From: Isoetes engelmannii
Taxonomy: Eukaryota > Streptophyta > Lycopodiopsida > Isoetales > Isoetaceae
NCBI GenBank assembly: GCA_011763485.2
Contig: JAANSK020257385.1
Coordinates: 1 to 22,499 of the forward strand
Length of the DNA: 22,499 nucleotides
Reading direction: 5' to 3'
Below are positions 1-9,176 of this stretch, piece after piece. Within the stretch, counting starts at the first letter, position 1; each line of letters opens with the position of its first letter. The translations under genes and the position numbers were made by a program. The notes below the pieces were generated by a model. That model was not told the origin of the DNA and searched no databases. It worked only from the letters and a program-made list of their open reading frames with translations.

Positions 1-36
1 GGGCTAAATCTGTAGCTGGTTCAAATTTCGTCAGGA

Positions 37-186
37 AATTTTAAGGGATTGAAAATTTCGGGAGAAATTTTCTGGCGCCTCCAGGCTCGTTGGCGGCGCC
101 GCTCGTGGCTCCGCCACTCGCAGCCCGCCCACTCGCCTGGCGGCCACCAGAAAATTTCACCACGAAATTTCCAGTCCCTTAAAATT
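37..186. repeat. Fold-back (inverted-repeat) element with GC-rich centre
   Basis: The arm at 37-75 and the arm at 147-186 are imperfect reverse complements of about 40 bases (shared core AATTTTAAGGGA, then GAAATTTCG, then GAAATTTTCTGG). The loop at 76-146 is very GC-rich, in contrast to the AT-rich surroundings. Within the loop, GGCGCC and short GCC/CGC runs repeat. The structure fits a MITE-like or fold-back transposon. The outer boundary, a terminal motif and a target-site duplication were not identified, so the family is unknown. No open frame of note is inside it. Confidence 0.65.
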
Positions 187-1383
187 ACCCCTTCCAAAAC
201 ATTACGTAAGTGACCTTCCCTGTAACATGGAGGACCTTCCTGTAACTCGGCTTATCGATGAACCCTCAGCTCCTGTTTTATTTCTGCCCAGGGGAGTCAA
301 TGCCCTATGAGGCCTTGTGTTGCAGTGTGATTGTCCCTATTACTTGCAAGTGAAGGTTCGTCTCGTTTGGCCAGGAGTTATATACCATTGATATGTCCTT
401 TTTTGTGGAGATTCATGCATTGTCGGTCACCATATCGAAGTGTACTATTTCTACTTTGAACCCCAACAGCTCAATTCAAACAACATATATGTAGTAGCTA
501 AGAAAATGTTGAGAAGGAGAAGGAGAAGATATAAGAGCATTCACATAATGAACAAGCTATATTTATGATCACTTTATCCCTATACATTTCTTTCCTCATA
601 ATTCAACAAAGGTTTGGTAATCTAAGGTGGTAGATTGCACGTCCATATTGTGACTTTTGATTATGAGAGGTAAACCATAGAAGAGCTTGAGTTATATATG
701 TACTTATATAATACATTGGAAGTAATTTTTTTGGACATGCCTCTTCTTAATTTACATTAGTTGAAATTTCATGAAGACCTATAGTTAGTAACTGTGACGT
801 AGACCACTAGTAGGTGGAAATTCTTTTAGGTATTTTTGGGGTCTCATCTAGCAGCACCATTTAGAATATTGCCACAACATTTTAACACAATTTAGTACTT
901 TAAAAGCACAATTTTTTTAGTCGTATGGAATTTGTGTTACTGGTCGAACTATTACAGATGTATTAATCATTTGAAATTACATCGTACTAATATTTACTAA
1001 TCAAAATTATCAAATTCAGATTATTGATCGAAGTGAGAGCTTCCAAAACAAAATTCAGAGCAATCTCATTTGCAAAGCTTCAAGAGAAATCTCGCTTCCA
1101 GAGTTTTCAAAGCAGTTTTCTTTCTCGAAATAAATTTTTGCACCATTCAAATCAGTGGCTTGGACAAAGGCATAGTTGTGGCTCCCACAAGCAATGATCG
1201 CCTGGAAAAGATATAATGAGACTTTAACCTAACAATGAAAAGTAAAAGAAGAACTAAAACTAGAATAGTAATTCAAAAACTTACTAACATTCTTCACTTG
1301 AATATTTGGAACGAAATACTTTTCTAAAGTTCAGGATTAAACTTGAAATCATCAATGCCCAGTAATCAACAAGATCATTATCT
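187..1383. other. AT-rich intergenic stretch, no gene recognised
   Basis: About 1.2 kb without an open frame of convincing length or composition on either strand. I see no RNA gene, terminal repeat or long tandem array. It is probably intergenic or old, unrecognisable transposon sequence. Confidence 0.5.
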
Positions 1384-1712
1384 TCACGCCATTATGCTTC
1401 CTTCCTTCCTTCCTTCCTTCACGCCATTTTCTTTGATAGTAACTGGAACTGCAGAACTCCTAGTATTTACAACATGATCATTACCTGTTATATAATCATT
1501 CAATTCTACCACAACATGACTTGAAGAATCAAGTACAAGCGGATTGGTACAAAGTGAATGCTCCTCCACTGTATTGTTCTGCTCGAAAGTACATGTAATT
1601 GTATTTGTCTACTCAGAAGCACCAGCATGGTATTTTCACCAATTTTCATCATTTCATGAAGAGCACAGACATAAAGTTTCAAAGCACCGTCATTGTTATA
1701 TGGCATTTGCAT
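1384..1712 (-). pseudogene. Unidentified coding-like fragment in two overlapping frames
   Basis: Two minus-strand frames with protein-like composition follow each other. One covers 1506-1712 (begins MQMPYNNDGALKLYVCALHE), the other 1384-1569 (contains VEEHSLCTNPLVLDSSSH). A frameshift near 1570-1620 would join them, which suggests a decayed coding exon. The 3' part runs into the CTTC microsatellite. I do not recognise the family. The run 'ALKLYVCALHEMM' followed by 'NPLVLD' loosely recalls the C-terminal part of FAR1/FRS-type transposase-derived proteins, but this is too weak to name. It lies in the same orientation as two further coding-like pieces at 2186-2615 and 2740-3184, so all three may be parts of one broken gene. 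Confidence 0.3.
1397..1420. repeat. (CTTC)6 microsatellite
   Basis: Six perfect copies of CTTC, followed by ACGCCATT. The preceding sequence ACGCCATTATG contains the same ACGCCATT, so the repeat lies between two copies of an 8-base word. On the minus strand the tract reads as Lys-Glu-Gly-Arg repeats at the end of a coding-like fragment. Confidence 0.9.
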
Positions 1713-2185
1713 TGATACTCATCGAACTTATTCATTTGGATGTCTTTGCTATGATCATACTTGCAAAGTTACCAAATTAAAAATCTACACAAGTAAATGA
1801 AACAAATTATAAACTTACTTTTCATACGAAATAAATTACAAACTTACTTTTTATACAACTCTGTTTTCCAATTTCTGTCAGAACACATGGCATTAACATG
1901 TATGTCACAGAAGCTTATATTGCAGAGATTGACATTATAAACGCATATATATTACAAATTCATTTTGAAGTATTCAAACCAACTCTGCCCTTTGAAATTG
2001 GAAATACTGAACAAAAATACAAACATAAATAAAAAAATCGAGAATTCTTGCATGATTCAAAATTGCCTGTAATAACAGCAGTCTTGATGCAGCATTATTC
2101 GTAACCACGAAAAGATGACAAACATATTGTTTATATGTTAAGAGGAAGTCGTATTCATAACTCCAAATCACAAGCTTGAAATGAC

Positions 2186-2615
2186 TCAAATCATATTTGG
2201 CGATTGTTGTTCCTTATGTGTTGCTTGTCCTCTCATTAAAAGCAAATACTCAGATCTCTTAAGCGATAAATCAATATCCTTGACTTCATCAAGCTTACTA
2301 GCTCTTTTGATCGCAAAACTGAGACACATACGAAAGCAGTCTTTTTGTACACCATTAAGAGTGCTAATGCAATAATCCAGGTCAGCAAGGTGGTCTTTTT
2401 TAAAATTGTAAGAGATTGCATATGCCTTCTTATGTTGAACACCAACACTAACCCTCCTAGAATTATCTATTGCAGCGATGAAAGCTATTCTAGCTCTACC
2501 AAACAACAGGTCTCTCAAAATGTTAAGGGACTCTACTCTAACTCTAGTTGAAACCATTTTAGACATGTGGTTCTTACGAACAATCCTGTCTATAGCTTTT
2601 AACAGACAAGTCAAA
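2186..2615 (-). CDS. Unidentified exon-like ORF, about 140 residues
   Basis: On the minus strand a pyrimidine-rich tract ending TTTTTGTCTTGCAG gives a strong 3' splice site with the exon starting at 2615. The open frame then runs to a stop at 2186 and encodes a basic, mixed-composition protein (segments VRKNHMSKMVSTRVRVESLN, FGRARIAFIAAIDNSRR, FRMCLSFAIKRASKLDEVKD). The frame also opens upstream of the acceptor to a Met at 2698, but that part is a hydrophobic run of the kind expected from a translated pyrimidine-rich tract. I do not recognise the domain. There is no zinc finger, membrane span or catalytic motif that I can name. It may be the last exon of a host gene or part of a DNA-transposon protein. 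The upstream coding-like piece at 2740-3184 has broken frames, so the whole may be a pseudogene. Confidence 0.35.
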
Positions 2616-2739
2616 CTGCAAGACAAAAACAAACATTCAATTACAGCAGAAATTAAAAGCATACAAAAAAACAAACAATGTCTGCCAGCAAGAAACATTG
2701 TCCATCTAACCTACCGCAAGAACCTCACTAACATCTCAA

Positions 2740-3184
2740 TCAACTTGTGATGAGAAAAGTATTCAATAGGAATAGATGGGTTAACAGAATAGAAGGATCA
2801 TCCTTCACAAATCTCCTCCATGCCTCAAACTTCTTCGTAGCCCAATCAACAATCTACTATTTCCACCTTTACCAATCTCAATCAATATTTGTTCATCCAA
2901 GTCATCAAATTCCTTGGACTTGGCCTTCCCGTCATCAGGTTTCTCGATAAACTCTTGATGAAACTATGCTCATGCTCAAGATCCTTCAACAAAGATTGCA
3001 CATCTGAAGCATTGATTATCTCAATGATCTTGTCAGCAGCAACAATATCATCCACTAGAGGATTATCATCGGGCAACAAATCATTATCCAAATTCAATGA
3101 AAAGGGTGTATTGGCACTTACACAACAATGAAAAAAAGCCTGCACTCCTATTGAACGATAATTAAAAAGCAATTGCCTATTCAT
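2740..3184 (-). pseudogene. Unidentified coding-like fragment, frame-broken
   Basis: Three minus-strand frames carry natural-looking protein in succession. The first starts at a Met at 3184 and holds a polar, acidic stretch (LLPDDNPLVDDIVAADKIIE, then DLEHEHSFIKSLSRN). Near 2940 a second frame takes over (KAKSKEFDDLDEQILIEIG). From about 2858 a third reads VDWATKKFEAWRRFVKDD to a stop at 2740. The frame changes argue for decay rather than introns, because no good donor and acceptor lie between them. The family is not recognised. It is colinear with the exon-like ORF at 2186-2615. Confidence 0.35.
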
Positions 3185-3520
3185 TGTACTGAGCGAGGTA
3201 CAAGTCTATAACAAAAAAAAGAGGGGGGGGGACTATGTTATGCAAATAAACTACTACGGTCGATAAGGTTTGAGAATGATTTTTTTGCCTTTTTTTTTGG
3301 TGGCTAAAATGGGCGTAAGGCTGAAAAAAGCATATTAGCTTCATGTGGACCATGGTTTCCAAGGTCCGTTTGTTGCAATGCAGTATGCGGCATGCATTTT
3401 TACATGCACACATCGCACGTGCACGGGCTATGCTTTTTGGCACCGACAACCAAGCATTTCTATCAGAAAATTAGTTGTTCATAGCTGAACTTGATGAAGG
3501 ATAGAACAATTGGAAAGGAA
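3185..3520. other. No gene recognised; short homopolymer runs
   Basis: This stretch holds a G-run near 3224-3231 and T-runs near 3280-3298. An open frame on the minus strand (3177-3449) has no recognisable features and is probably chance. Confidence 0.4.
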
Positions 3521-3530
3521 TATTGCGCCT

Positions 3531-3628
3531 GGGCCTTTGGTGTAGCAGTAAATTACTAGCTTAGAACAGTTATGTCACAAGTTTGAGATCACCGAGAATC
3601 TATCTATCTATCTATCTATCTATCTGTC
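3531..3628 (+). mobile_element. tRNA-derived SINE-like copy with (TCTA)n tail
   Basis: The copy begins GGGCCTTTGGTGTAG. A Pol III box A-like motif is at 3538-3549 (TGGTGTAGCAGT) and a box B-like motif at 3580-3590 (AGTTTGAGATC, compare GGTTCRANNCC). The 42-base spacing is typical of a tRNA-derived promoter. It ends in a run of TCTA units. The element at 6561 starts almost identically and has the same box spacing, so the two are probably one SINE family. This copy is only about 70 bases before the tail, so it is either a very short SINE or internally deleted. Confidence 0.55.
3597..3625. repeat. (TCTA)n microsatellite
   Basis: About seven perfect TCTA units followed by TCTGTCTG. It forms the tail of the SINE-like copy and probably arose from its 3' end. 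Confidence 0.9.
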
Positions 3629-3761
3629 TGTTGAAGTATATAATATATATGTCATTAGCAAATGGGATCTATATGTTGAAGTATATATATGATATTAGCC
3701 AACATGCACTGATCATTGGTTTTCTAACAAAACCTCAAACAAACACAAGTTTCCTATAAGT

Positions 3762-4206
3762 GACCACTATATGAAACCCAGCAAAGATCTAATTGTTACT
3801 GAAAAAATCACGTCTCCAACAAAGATAAAATCATTGACAATCTTCCCAGTTGATTATCGAACAGATAACGAACAACAATGACCAAGTAACAATTCCTCTA
3901 GCAAAGCTCCAAGCTGTTACTGAAAAAATCACCACTCCAACTGAAATAAAATCACTAAATGTCCTACACGTTGTTTATAGAATAGATAACCAACAACAAC
4001 GACCAAGTAACAATTCCTCCTATAAAGAAACCTGCAATTTGCAATAACCACTATATGAAAGCTAATAATTGTTACGAAGAAATTACGGCTCCAACTGAAA
4101 TAAAACTGACAGTTCTACCAGTTGGTTAGCAAACAGATAGCCAACAACAAGGACCAAGTAGCAATTCCTACGACAAATAAACCTGCAATCTGTACCAAAT
4201 ATGAAA
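3762..4206. repeat. Degenerate tandem array of a 120-155 bp unit, three copies
   Basis: The word TGTTACTGAAAAAATCAC starts at 3794 and recurs at 3915; a variant is at 4070, giving spacings of 121 and 155. Each unit carries TCCAACTGAAATAAAA-like, AGATAACCAACAACAA-like and GACCAAGTAACAATTCCT-like blocks in the same order. The third interval is longer because it keeps AAACCTGCAATTTGC plus CCACTATATGAAA, which also occurs just before the first unit (near 3762). Divergence between copies is moderate. No coding function is evident. An open frame at 3850-4047 is a by-product of the repeat. Confidence 0.75.
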
Positions 4207-4516
4207 GAATGAGACAAAGAAAAAAGATAAACAACATGAAAGTTGGAGGAAATGATACAAATGGAATATTATACCAATAAACAGACTTTGCTACTAAAAA
4301 TAATTGTCAAAAACCACTAAGAATCCACGCTCTACTCCCGGGGGATGCAATTATATATAAAGGGGATATGTCATGTGCATTTATAGGGTAGCAAAAAACA
4401 CCCCTCCTATACGGATTTTTGAATTCATATTTAAATCCCTCTTTATAGAATTACTCCAAAGACATACGTAAACAGTTTCAAAAAACTCCCCCCCCATGTA
4501 TACGTAAAAAAATGAT
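4207..4516. other. AT-rich stretch, no gene recognised
   Basis: No convincing coding or RNA feature. The word ATACGTAAA occurs near 4463 and again near 4500, each time close to a C-rich run, which hints at a small local duplication. Confidence 0.4.
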
Positions 4517-4661
4517 CCCCCCCCCCCCCCCCTCCCCCTTTCAACTTGCACTCAGACAGTTTATACTTAAAAAACGGTGAATCTTCCTTGTCTTTACTAC
4601 CACTGGAACTGGAAAAACCTGCAAATGGGAGACGGGGAAGGGGGGGGGGGGGGCAGGGGGG
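4517..4661. repeat. Facing homopolymer tracts C16 and G14
   Basis: C16 at 4517-4532 (followed by T and C5) faces G14 at 4640-4653 (then CA and G6) across about 107 bases. The tracts can pair as the stem of a hairpin, and the G-rich side has quadruplex potential. The minus-strand frame through it (4443-4703) encodes only Pro and Gly runs and is not a believable gene. Run lengths in raw assemblies are error-prone here. Confidence 0.8.
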
Positions 4662-6540
4662 ACACAAAGTTGCATCAGCACCTGTGAACAAACAGCTAAG
4701 CATTACAGCCCGGTATTTGCTGCATTAGAAAAAAAGGAAATCGGCCAAGTATCAGGGTCTCAAAGAGCTCAAGAAGCTGTCATGCGCCTCGACGAGCATA
4801 TAGAGCGCCATCGTCGAATCACTGAAGCTCTGCCGTAGCCGACACAAAAAGAGAGAAAAAAATGTGGAAAGATAATAATAAAATATCACAGTGTCATCGA
4901 AATTTCCACCAACTTGATGGCTTACCTGTCATAGCTGGCCGGCATTTGTGGTTATTGGCCATAATGGCCGAAAACCACTCAGGATTGTCCAGTTACCAAG
5001 CACATAAGCATATGCCCCAACATCCTTTGGATCTAAACCGATGCATATTATACAACAAACTTTACTTGCTCACATGATGAAACTTTACACTACACTTGAT
5101 GACTAATATGATATTTTGAGGGTACTTTTTGTGAACAACTTGCAGTATTATGCTTTAGCTCGCACCTTGTATATCTAAATACAACAGAGTACAAGTATAT
5201 ATATTCAGAACACAAGTATGTATGCTTGGAAAATTGTGCGCACCTTGTTTCAGTTCCATCCGATGGCTCGCACCGATCCTACAGCCAACTATTGGTGGAT
5301 CCCTTTGGGCGACGGCCAGGCAGACCGTCCCTTGGTCTCTTCTGTTCATCCATTAACACAGTGTCGATGACGAGGGGCTGGTGTGCTGACTGTATCTGAA
5401 TAGTATAATGAGACAAGATTGTTGACATGGAATTAGTTCAAACTGAAGTTCCTGCCTCCTCCCCTGGAACCGTGGCAAAAAGTAGATGATATTCTTCATC
5501 CTGGTCCACAGGACATGGCTCCCCAACTCTGGGTGGTTCATGACAGTGTTACGGAGGAGCACTTGGTGCACTCGATGTATGTTGTCCTCCTTCATCCTGA
5601 GGTGTTGCCTCCATCGCTAAAATGGCCTTTAATCAATACCTGAAACTCATCAGAAAGCAGTCTGGCGATGGGTGTGTGATAAATTGCTCCATCCTTTTAC
5701 AGTTCGAGAAGGAACACTGCATGGACTCCATAGGAGCAATAAATTCCAGGAGGTCCATAATTAATATGTAGATGATATTTTGCTTTATTGAGGCAAAAGA
5801 ATGTCATCTTCTTGCTGAATTCTTTTTCTTTAGCGTCTGCTATCTTTATTGTTTGGCAGAAGTGTACGTCGTGGATAGGTTATTTAAGGACCATCAAAGC
5901 ATGTGTTCCTTCAAACCCTTAATCATCGTCTCCCAAGCATCTCAAGATGAGATATGAACACCTATAGGGACACTGGTTGCTTTACCATGGGAAAGTCAGT
6001 TTTTAGCGGCGTATGTGTTGTTATTGTTATTTATGATCATACTATTTAGGCCCCCGATCCACATGCGCCAACTAGTACAGTCATTTTTTTCTTTGTAAGG
6101 CCTTTCACCTCTATCTCATCAATCCATTCAATAGTTTCTAATGTTTCATTTCCAAAATTCTAATATTCTAGAAGGAAGGTATCCTCAATATACGATGAGG
6201 CATCAGTAGTAGTTCATGTAGTGATAAAGCCTTAATAATCATTGTTCTTGCAAGTGACCTGGGGATGAACATCTTAGCTGGGCGTGGTTTACTAGAGCTC
6301 TTCTACAACAACAATGACATAATCTTGATTCATGCAGGATGTTTTTCTCTCTTCCAACCTCCATTTTGAAGCGGTGGGAACTTAAACGTATACGAACGAT
6401 TATTCTTTTTTCTTCCAAAATAAGCACTCAAAGAAATTGTATAACCATCATGTTTATTTCACTCCTATAGAAATCCTTTTTAGTGTCCAAGACTTCTGAT
6501 GGCCATAACCTTAGCAATGCTCTCTTGCACCAAGTTATGC
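4662..6540. other. Long stretch without a supportable gene
   Basis: Several small open frames exist on both strands, but none shows a recognisable domain. A GC-richer island at about 4740-4830 has a plausible short coding look on both strands: plus, a run containing MRLDEHIERHRRITEAL after a splice-acceptor-like CTGCATTAG; minus, MALYMLVEAHDSFLSSLRP. It could be an isolated exon remnant. A minus-strand frame at 5353-5595 is also unassignable. The rest looks like decayed non-coding DNA. Confidence 0.35.
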
Positions 6541-6560
6541 ACTTCCTTAGCAACACACTA

Positions 6561-6836
6561 GGGCATTTGGTCTAGTGATAACAGACTGGTTCCTTAGCAA
6601 TGTGGTTTGGAGTTCAAGACCGCCCAGAATCACACTCGGTACTGTTAGGAGTCAGATCCCAACAGATGCAATGTAAGGTGGTTGGGGCCCAACCGAGCAA
6701 TGTAGTGTGGTGTGTACAACAGATGCAATGTAAGGTGGTTGGGGCCCAACCGAGCAATGTAGTGTGGTGTGTAGTCACATGTCCTATTAGATGTTGCCTA
6801 GTGGCATGACGTTAAAACTACTATCTAACTATCTAT
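6561..6836 (+). mobile_element. tRNA-derived SINE with LINE-like 3' end
   Basis: The head starts GGGCATTTGGTCTAGTG. Box A-like sequence is at 6568-6577 and a box B-like motif is at 6611-6621 (AGTTCAAGACC), 43 bases apart. The body contains two copies of a 57-bp unit. The 3' end, from about 6789, reads GATGTTGCCTAGTGGCATGACGTTAAAA, followed by CTATCTAACTATCTATTTTTT. The same end occurs on the LINE-derived copy at 11745-12033 (GATGCTGTCTTTGTGGCGCGACGTTAAAA, then TATCTTATCTT). Sharing of a 3' end with a LINE is the usual sign that a SINE uses that LINE's reverse transcriptase. Boundaries are approximate, and no clear target-site duplication was found. Confidence 0.6.
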
Positions 6837-7142
6837 TTTTTATTTAGGAAGATCATATATATACCCCAAAACTTAGCCCATTCAGTTAATTTCTTAAACC
6901 ACCCATGTAAGGTGGTTGGGGCCCAACCGAGCAATGTAGTGTGGTGTGTAGTCACAAACAGATGCAATGTAAGGTGGTTGGGGCCGAACCAAGCAATGTA
7001 GTGTGGTGTGTAGTCACATGTCCAATTAGATGCTGCCTAGTGGCATGATGTTAAAACTACTATCTAACTATTTATTTTGTATTTAGGAAGATCATATATA
7101 TACCTCAAAACTTAGCCCATTCAGTTAATTTCTTAAACCACC
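6662..7142 (+). repeat. Nested tandem duplications of the SINE body and tail
   Basis: A unit of about 55-57 bp, containing GTAAGGTGGTTGGGGCCCAA and GCAATGTAGTGTGGTGTGT, starts at 6662, 6719 and 6958, with a partial copy from 6905. The second and fourth copies are followed by the same SINE tail and downstream AT-rich flank (to TTCTTAAACCACCC). The result is a larger duplication, 6719-6902 versus 6958-7142, offset by 239 bases, with a few substitutions. Duplication therefore happened at two scales. Part of the flank is copied, so this was local rearrangement and not re-insertion. Confidence 0.85.
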
Positions 7143-8152
7143 CTGCTTGCTTTTGACCTATAGATTTCTTGAGAGCGTGATGGGAGGAAGGAGCAATCTA
7201 AAAGTTGTATTCTTCTAAGATATTCAATAGTAATATGAAGCTTCACTTTCCGCTAAAAATATCCATGTCTCTGCCAACAACATTTCATAGGGCGTTTGAG
7301 TTCTTGCCTTCATTTCTTCTAGCATGAATTGCTTTTAAACTTTCTCATAGCGCATTGCACAAGCTGGACCACCATAAAACATTGTCTTCCTTGAGGACCA
7401 TCTCCATACATGGTTATTCTTTCCGAAAACTTAAAGGATAATACAAGCCTATAACTACTATTTTGCTCACCCCTTCATTACATTTAATTATAGCGCAATG
7501 CCCGGTTATTTATCTTGCTTGACTTGTTCTAAAGCTTCACCATCTAATTGCACATTAATCCTCATCATATAGCTTCATTTATGCTAGCGCCACAGGCAAA
7601 AGTACAACTCATTAAGTGCATTTCATTATCAAGGTTATGATAAATTCCATTTGGGGTGGAACAGAGGAGGGCGCTAATGTCAAAGACAGTTGGGTGAACT
7701 GCATGTTGCCAAAGTGTATTGACGGGCTTAGAATGATCAATTTTAGTTTGCAGAGCAAAGTGTTGATTCTCATGTTCATTTGGACAATTTTGAATATGTT
7801 GATCAGTCTCCATACTATTGTCCGTTTACTAGTTTTTGCGGATGTGCATTTCTTTTGGCTCTTCATCTATTAGGCCACTTCTCCCTTGGGCTCTATTTAC
7901 CCCATTGTCAGCATACCGTAATGCTGCTTCTTTTCTTAGGGGATGCTTATTGTGTGGGAGACTGCACGTTCTCTATTATATTTTTATCATTTTGCACAGA
8001 CATGCACTGCTACGAATTGTTGATATATCCTTTTAGATGGTTGTTCTCTGGTATTTTGGATCCATCGGTTGACCCAACGTCAATGAAAATTGGTAGGTGT
8101 GTGTATGATTCTTTTATGGTATAGTAATCAGATCAAATGTGGTTGCTGACAT
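7143..8152. other. No gene firmly supported; possible decayed minus-strand frames
   Basis: Open frames cover 7616-7873 and 7780-8124 (plus) and 7565-7813 (minus). The plus frames are rich in Phe, Leu and Tyr, as expected from AT-rich non-coding DNA. The minus frame is more polar and is followed near 7560-7500 by a run reading INVQLDGEALEQVKQ, which faintly recalls the segment after the catalytic domain in some LINE reverse transcriptases. It is broken by stops immediately afterwards, so I do not assign it. Confidence 0.3.
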
Positions 8153-8411
8153 GTAAGCTATTTAGAGCTAAGTCCCTCCTTTTAAGGTGGGATTGGGCTA
8201 TTTGGCAGAAAAGTAGCTTCAATTCTTCCTCGAGTATTGTAAAAGGATGGCTCCCATCTTCAATTCTTCCTCCAGTATTGTAAAGGATGGCTCCCATCTT
8301 CTGTAAGCTATTTAGAGCTAAGTCCCTCCTTTTATGGTGGTATTGGGCTATTTGGCAGAAAGTAGCTTCAATTCTTCCTCCAGTATTGTAAGAGGATGTC
8401 TCCCATCTTCT
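8153..8411. repeat. 150-bp tandem duplication with an inner 41-bp duplication
   Basis: GTAAGCTATTTAGAGCTAAG starts at 8153 and again at 8303. The copies run through AGTCCCTCCTTTTA, GGGCTATTTGGCAGAA and AGTAGCTTCAATTCTTCCTC to CTCCCATCTTC. In the first copy a 41-base segment (8220-8260) is duplicated again at 8261-8300. The copies differ at few positions, so the events are recent relative to the surrounding transposon debris. No coding role is evident. Confidence 0.9.
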
Positions 8412-8750
8412 GGGTGTGAACCAGTGGCTAATGTGAACTGTGGAATTATGCTAATTAATAACCTTTGTTGCTATTGGCAAAATCGTAAATGTGTTGTAGG
8501 TTGTGTTTTGAGCAAGCAATACAGATTGTATACTGGGAAATCAAGAAGTGAACTTAGTGGAGTTGCCCAGGCTTGATTCCTGAACCATATCAAAAGGATT
8601 AGAGGGAAAGCTTGCTATTGGTTAAAAAAAAGAGCATAACTGTAGCAGTCAACAGTCCTTGGAAAACTTGCCATTCCATCGATTCCACATTGATATACTG
8701 ATACACAAGTAATCATATAATTAAACAGATACAAACAAATCATGTTAGTC

Positions 8751-8756
8751 TTTATT
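8751..8756 (-). terminator. Candidate poly(A) signal of the CENH3-type gene
   Basis: AATAAA on the minus strand, inside the AT-rich TATAAATAAAGA, about 420 bases downstream of the stop codon at 9177. This gives a 3' untranslated region of plausible plant length. I saw no second coding exon in the interval. Transcript data would be needed to place the cleavage site. Confidence 0.45.
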
Positions 8757-9176
8757 TATAAAAGATGGAACATGAACTGGAATGCCAGCTTATAATGAAC
8801 TGAGATAACAGCCTAAATTGTAGACTTGTAAAAACCGTCAGCTTGTTAATTTAGATGGATGTCAGCTCACAAACGTAAAAGATACATCAAATGTCACCAA
8901 ATGCACCTGGTCACCCATCTAGCAGACTGTTACTGCACAGACAGGGTTTAGCATCCAAACAAATGAGGATAGTATACAATACCTAGAAAAATAATCATGC
9001 CATAGTCTCCAGGAGTCCACAAGAACATAATGAGGAGATTTCTCCCTTCTACTTTACACATAGTACAGCCAATTAGTCCGCTCGGCCTTTGACCAAAAAA
9101 TGTAACCTGGCAATGACTTGATCATTGACTTAGCTCCAATTCTGCCATTTCCCGATTTGCCTCGCAAATTCTGTAA

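Noticed and set aside
3597-3625. TCTA repeats and similar arrays as a CRISPR array
   Set aside because: There are no unique spacers and the context is a plant nuclear genome; it is a microsatellite tail.
4443-4703. Open frame rich in Pro and Gly on the minus strand
   Set aside because: It is produced by the C16 and G14 homopolymers and has no domain outside them.
6568-6622. Functional tRNA gene
   Set aside because: Box A-like and box B-like motifs are present, but no cloverleaf could be folded and the sequence continues into a SINE body and tail.
7616-8124. Plus-strand hydrophobic open frames as a membrane protein
   Set aside because: Phe/Leu/Tyr richness is expected from AT-rich non-coding DNA. 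The three frames overlap and none has a motif.
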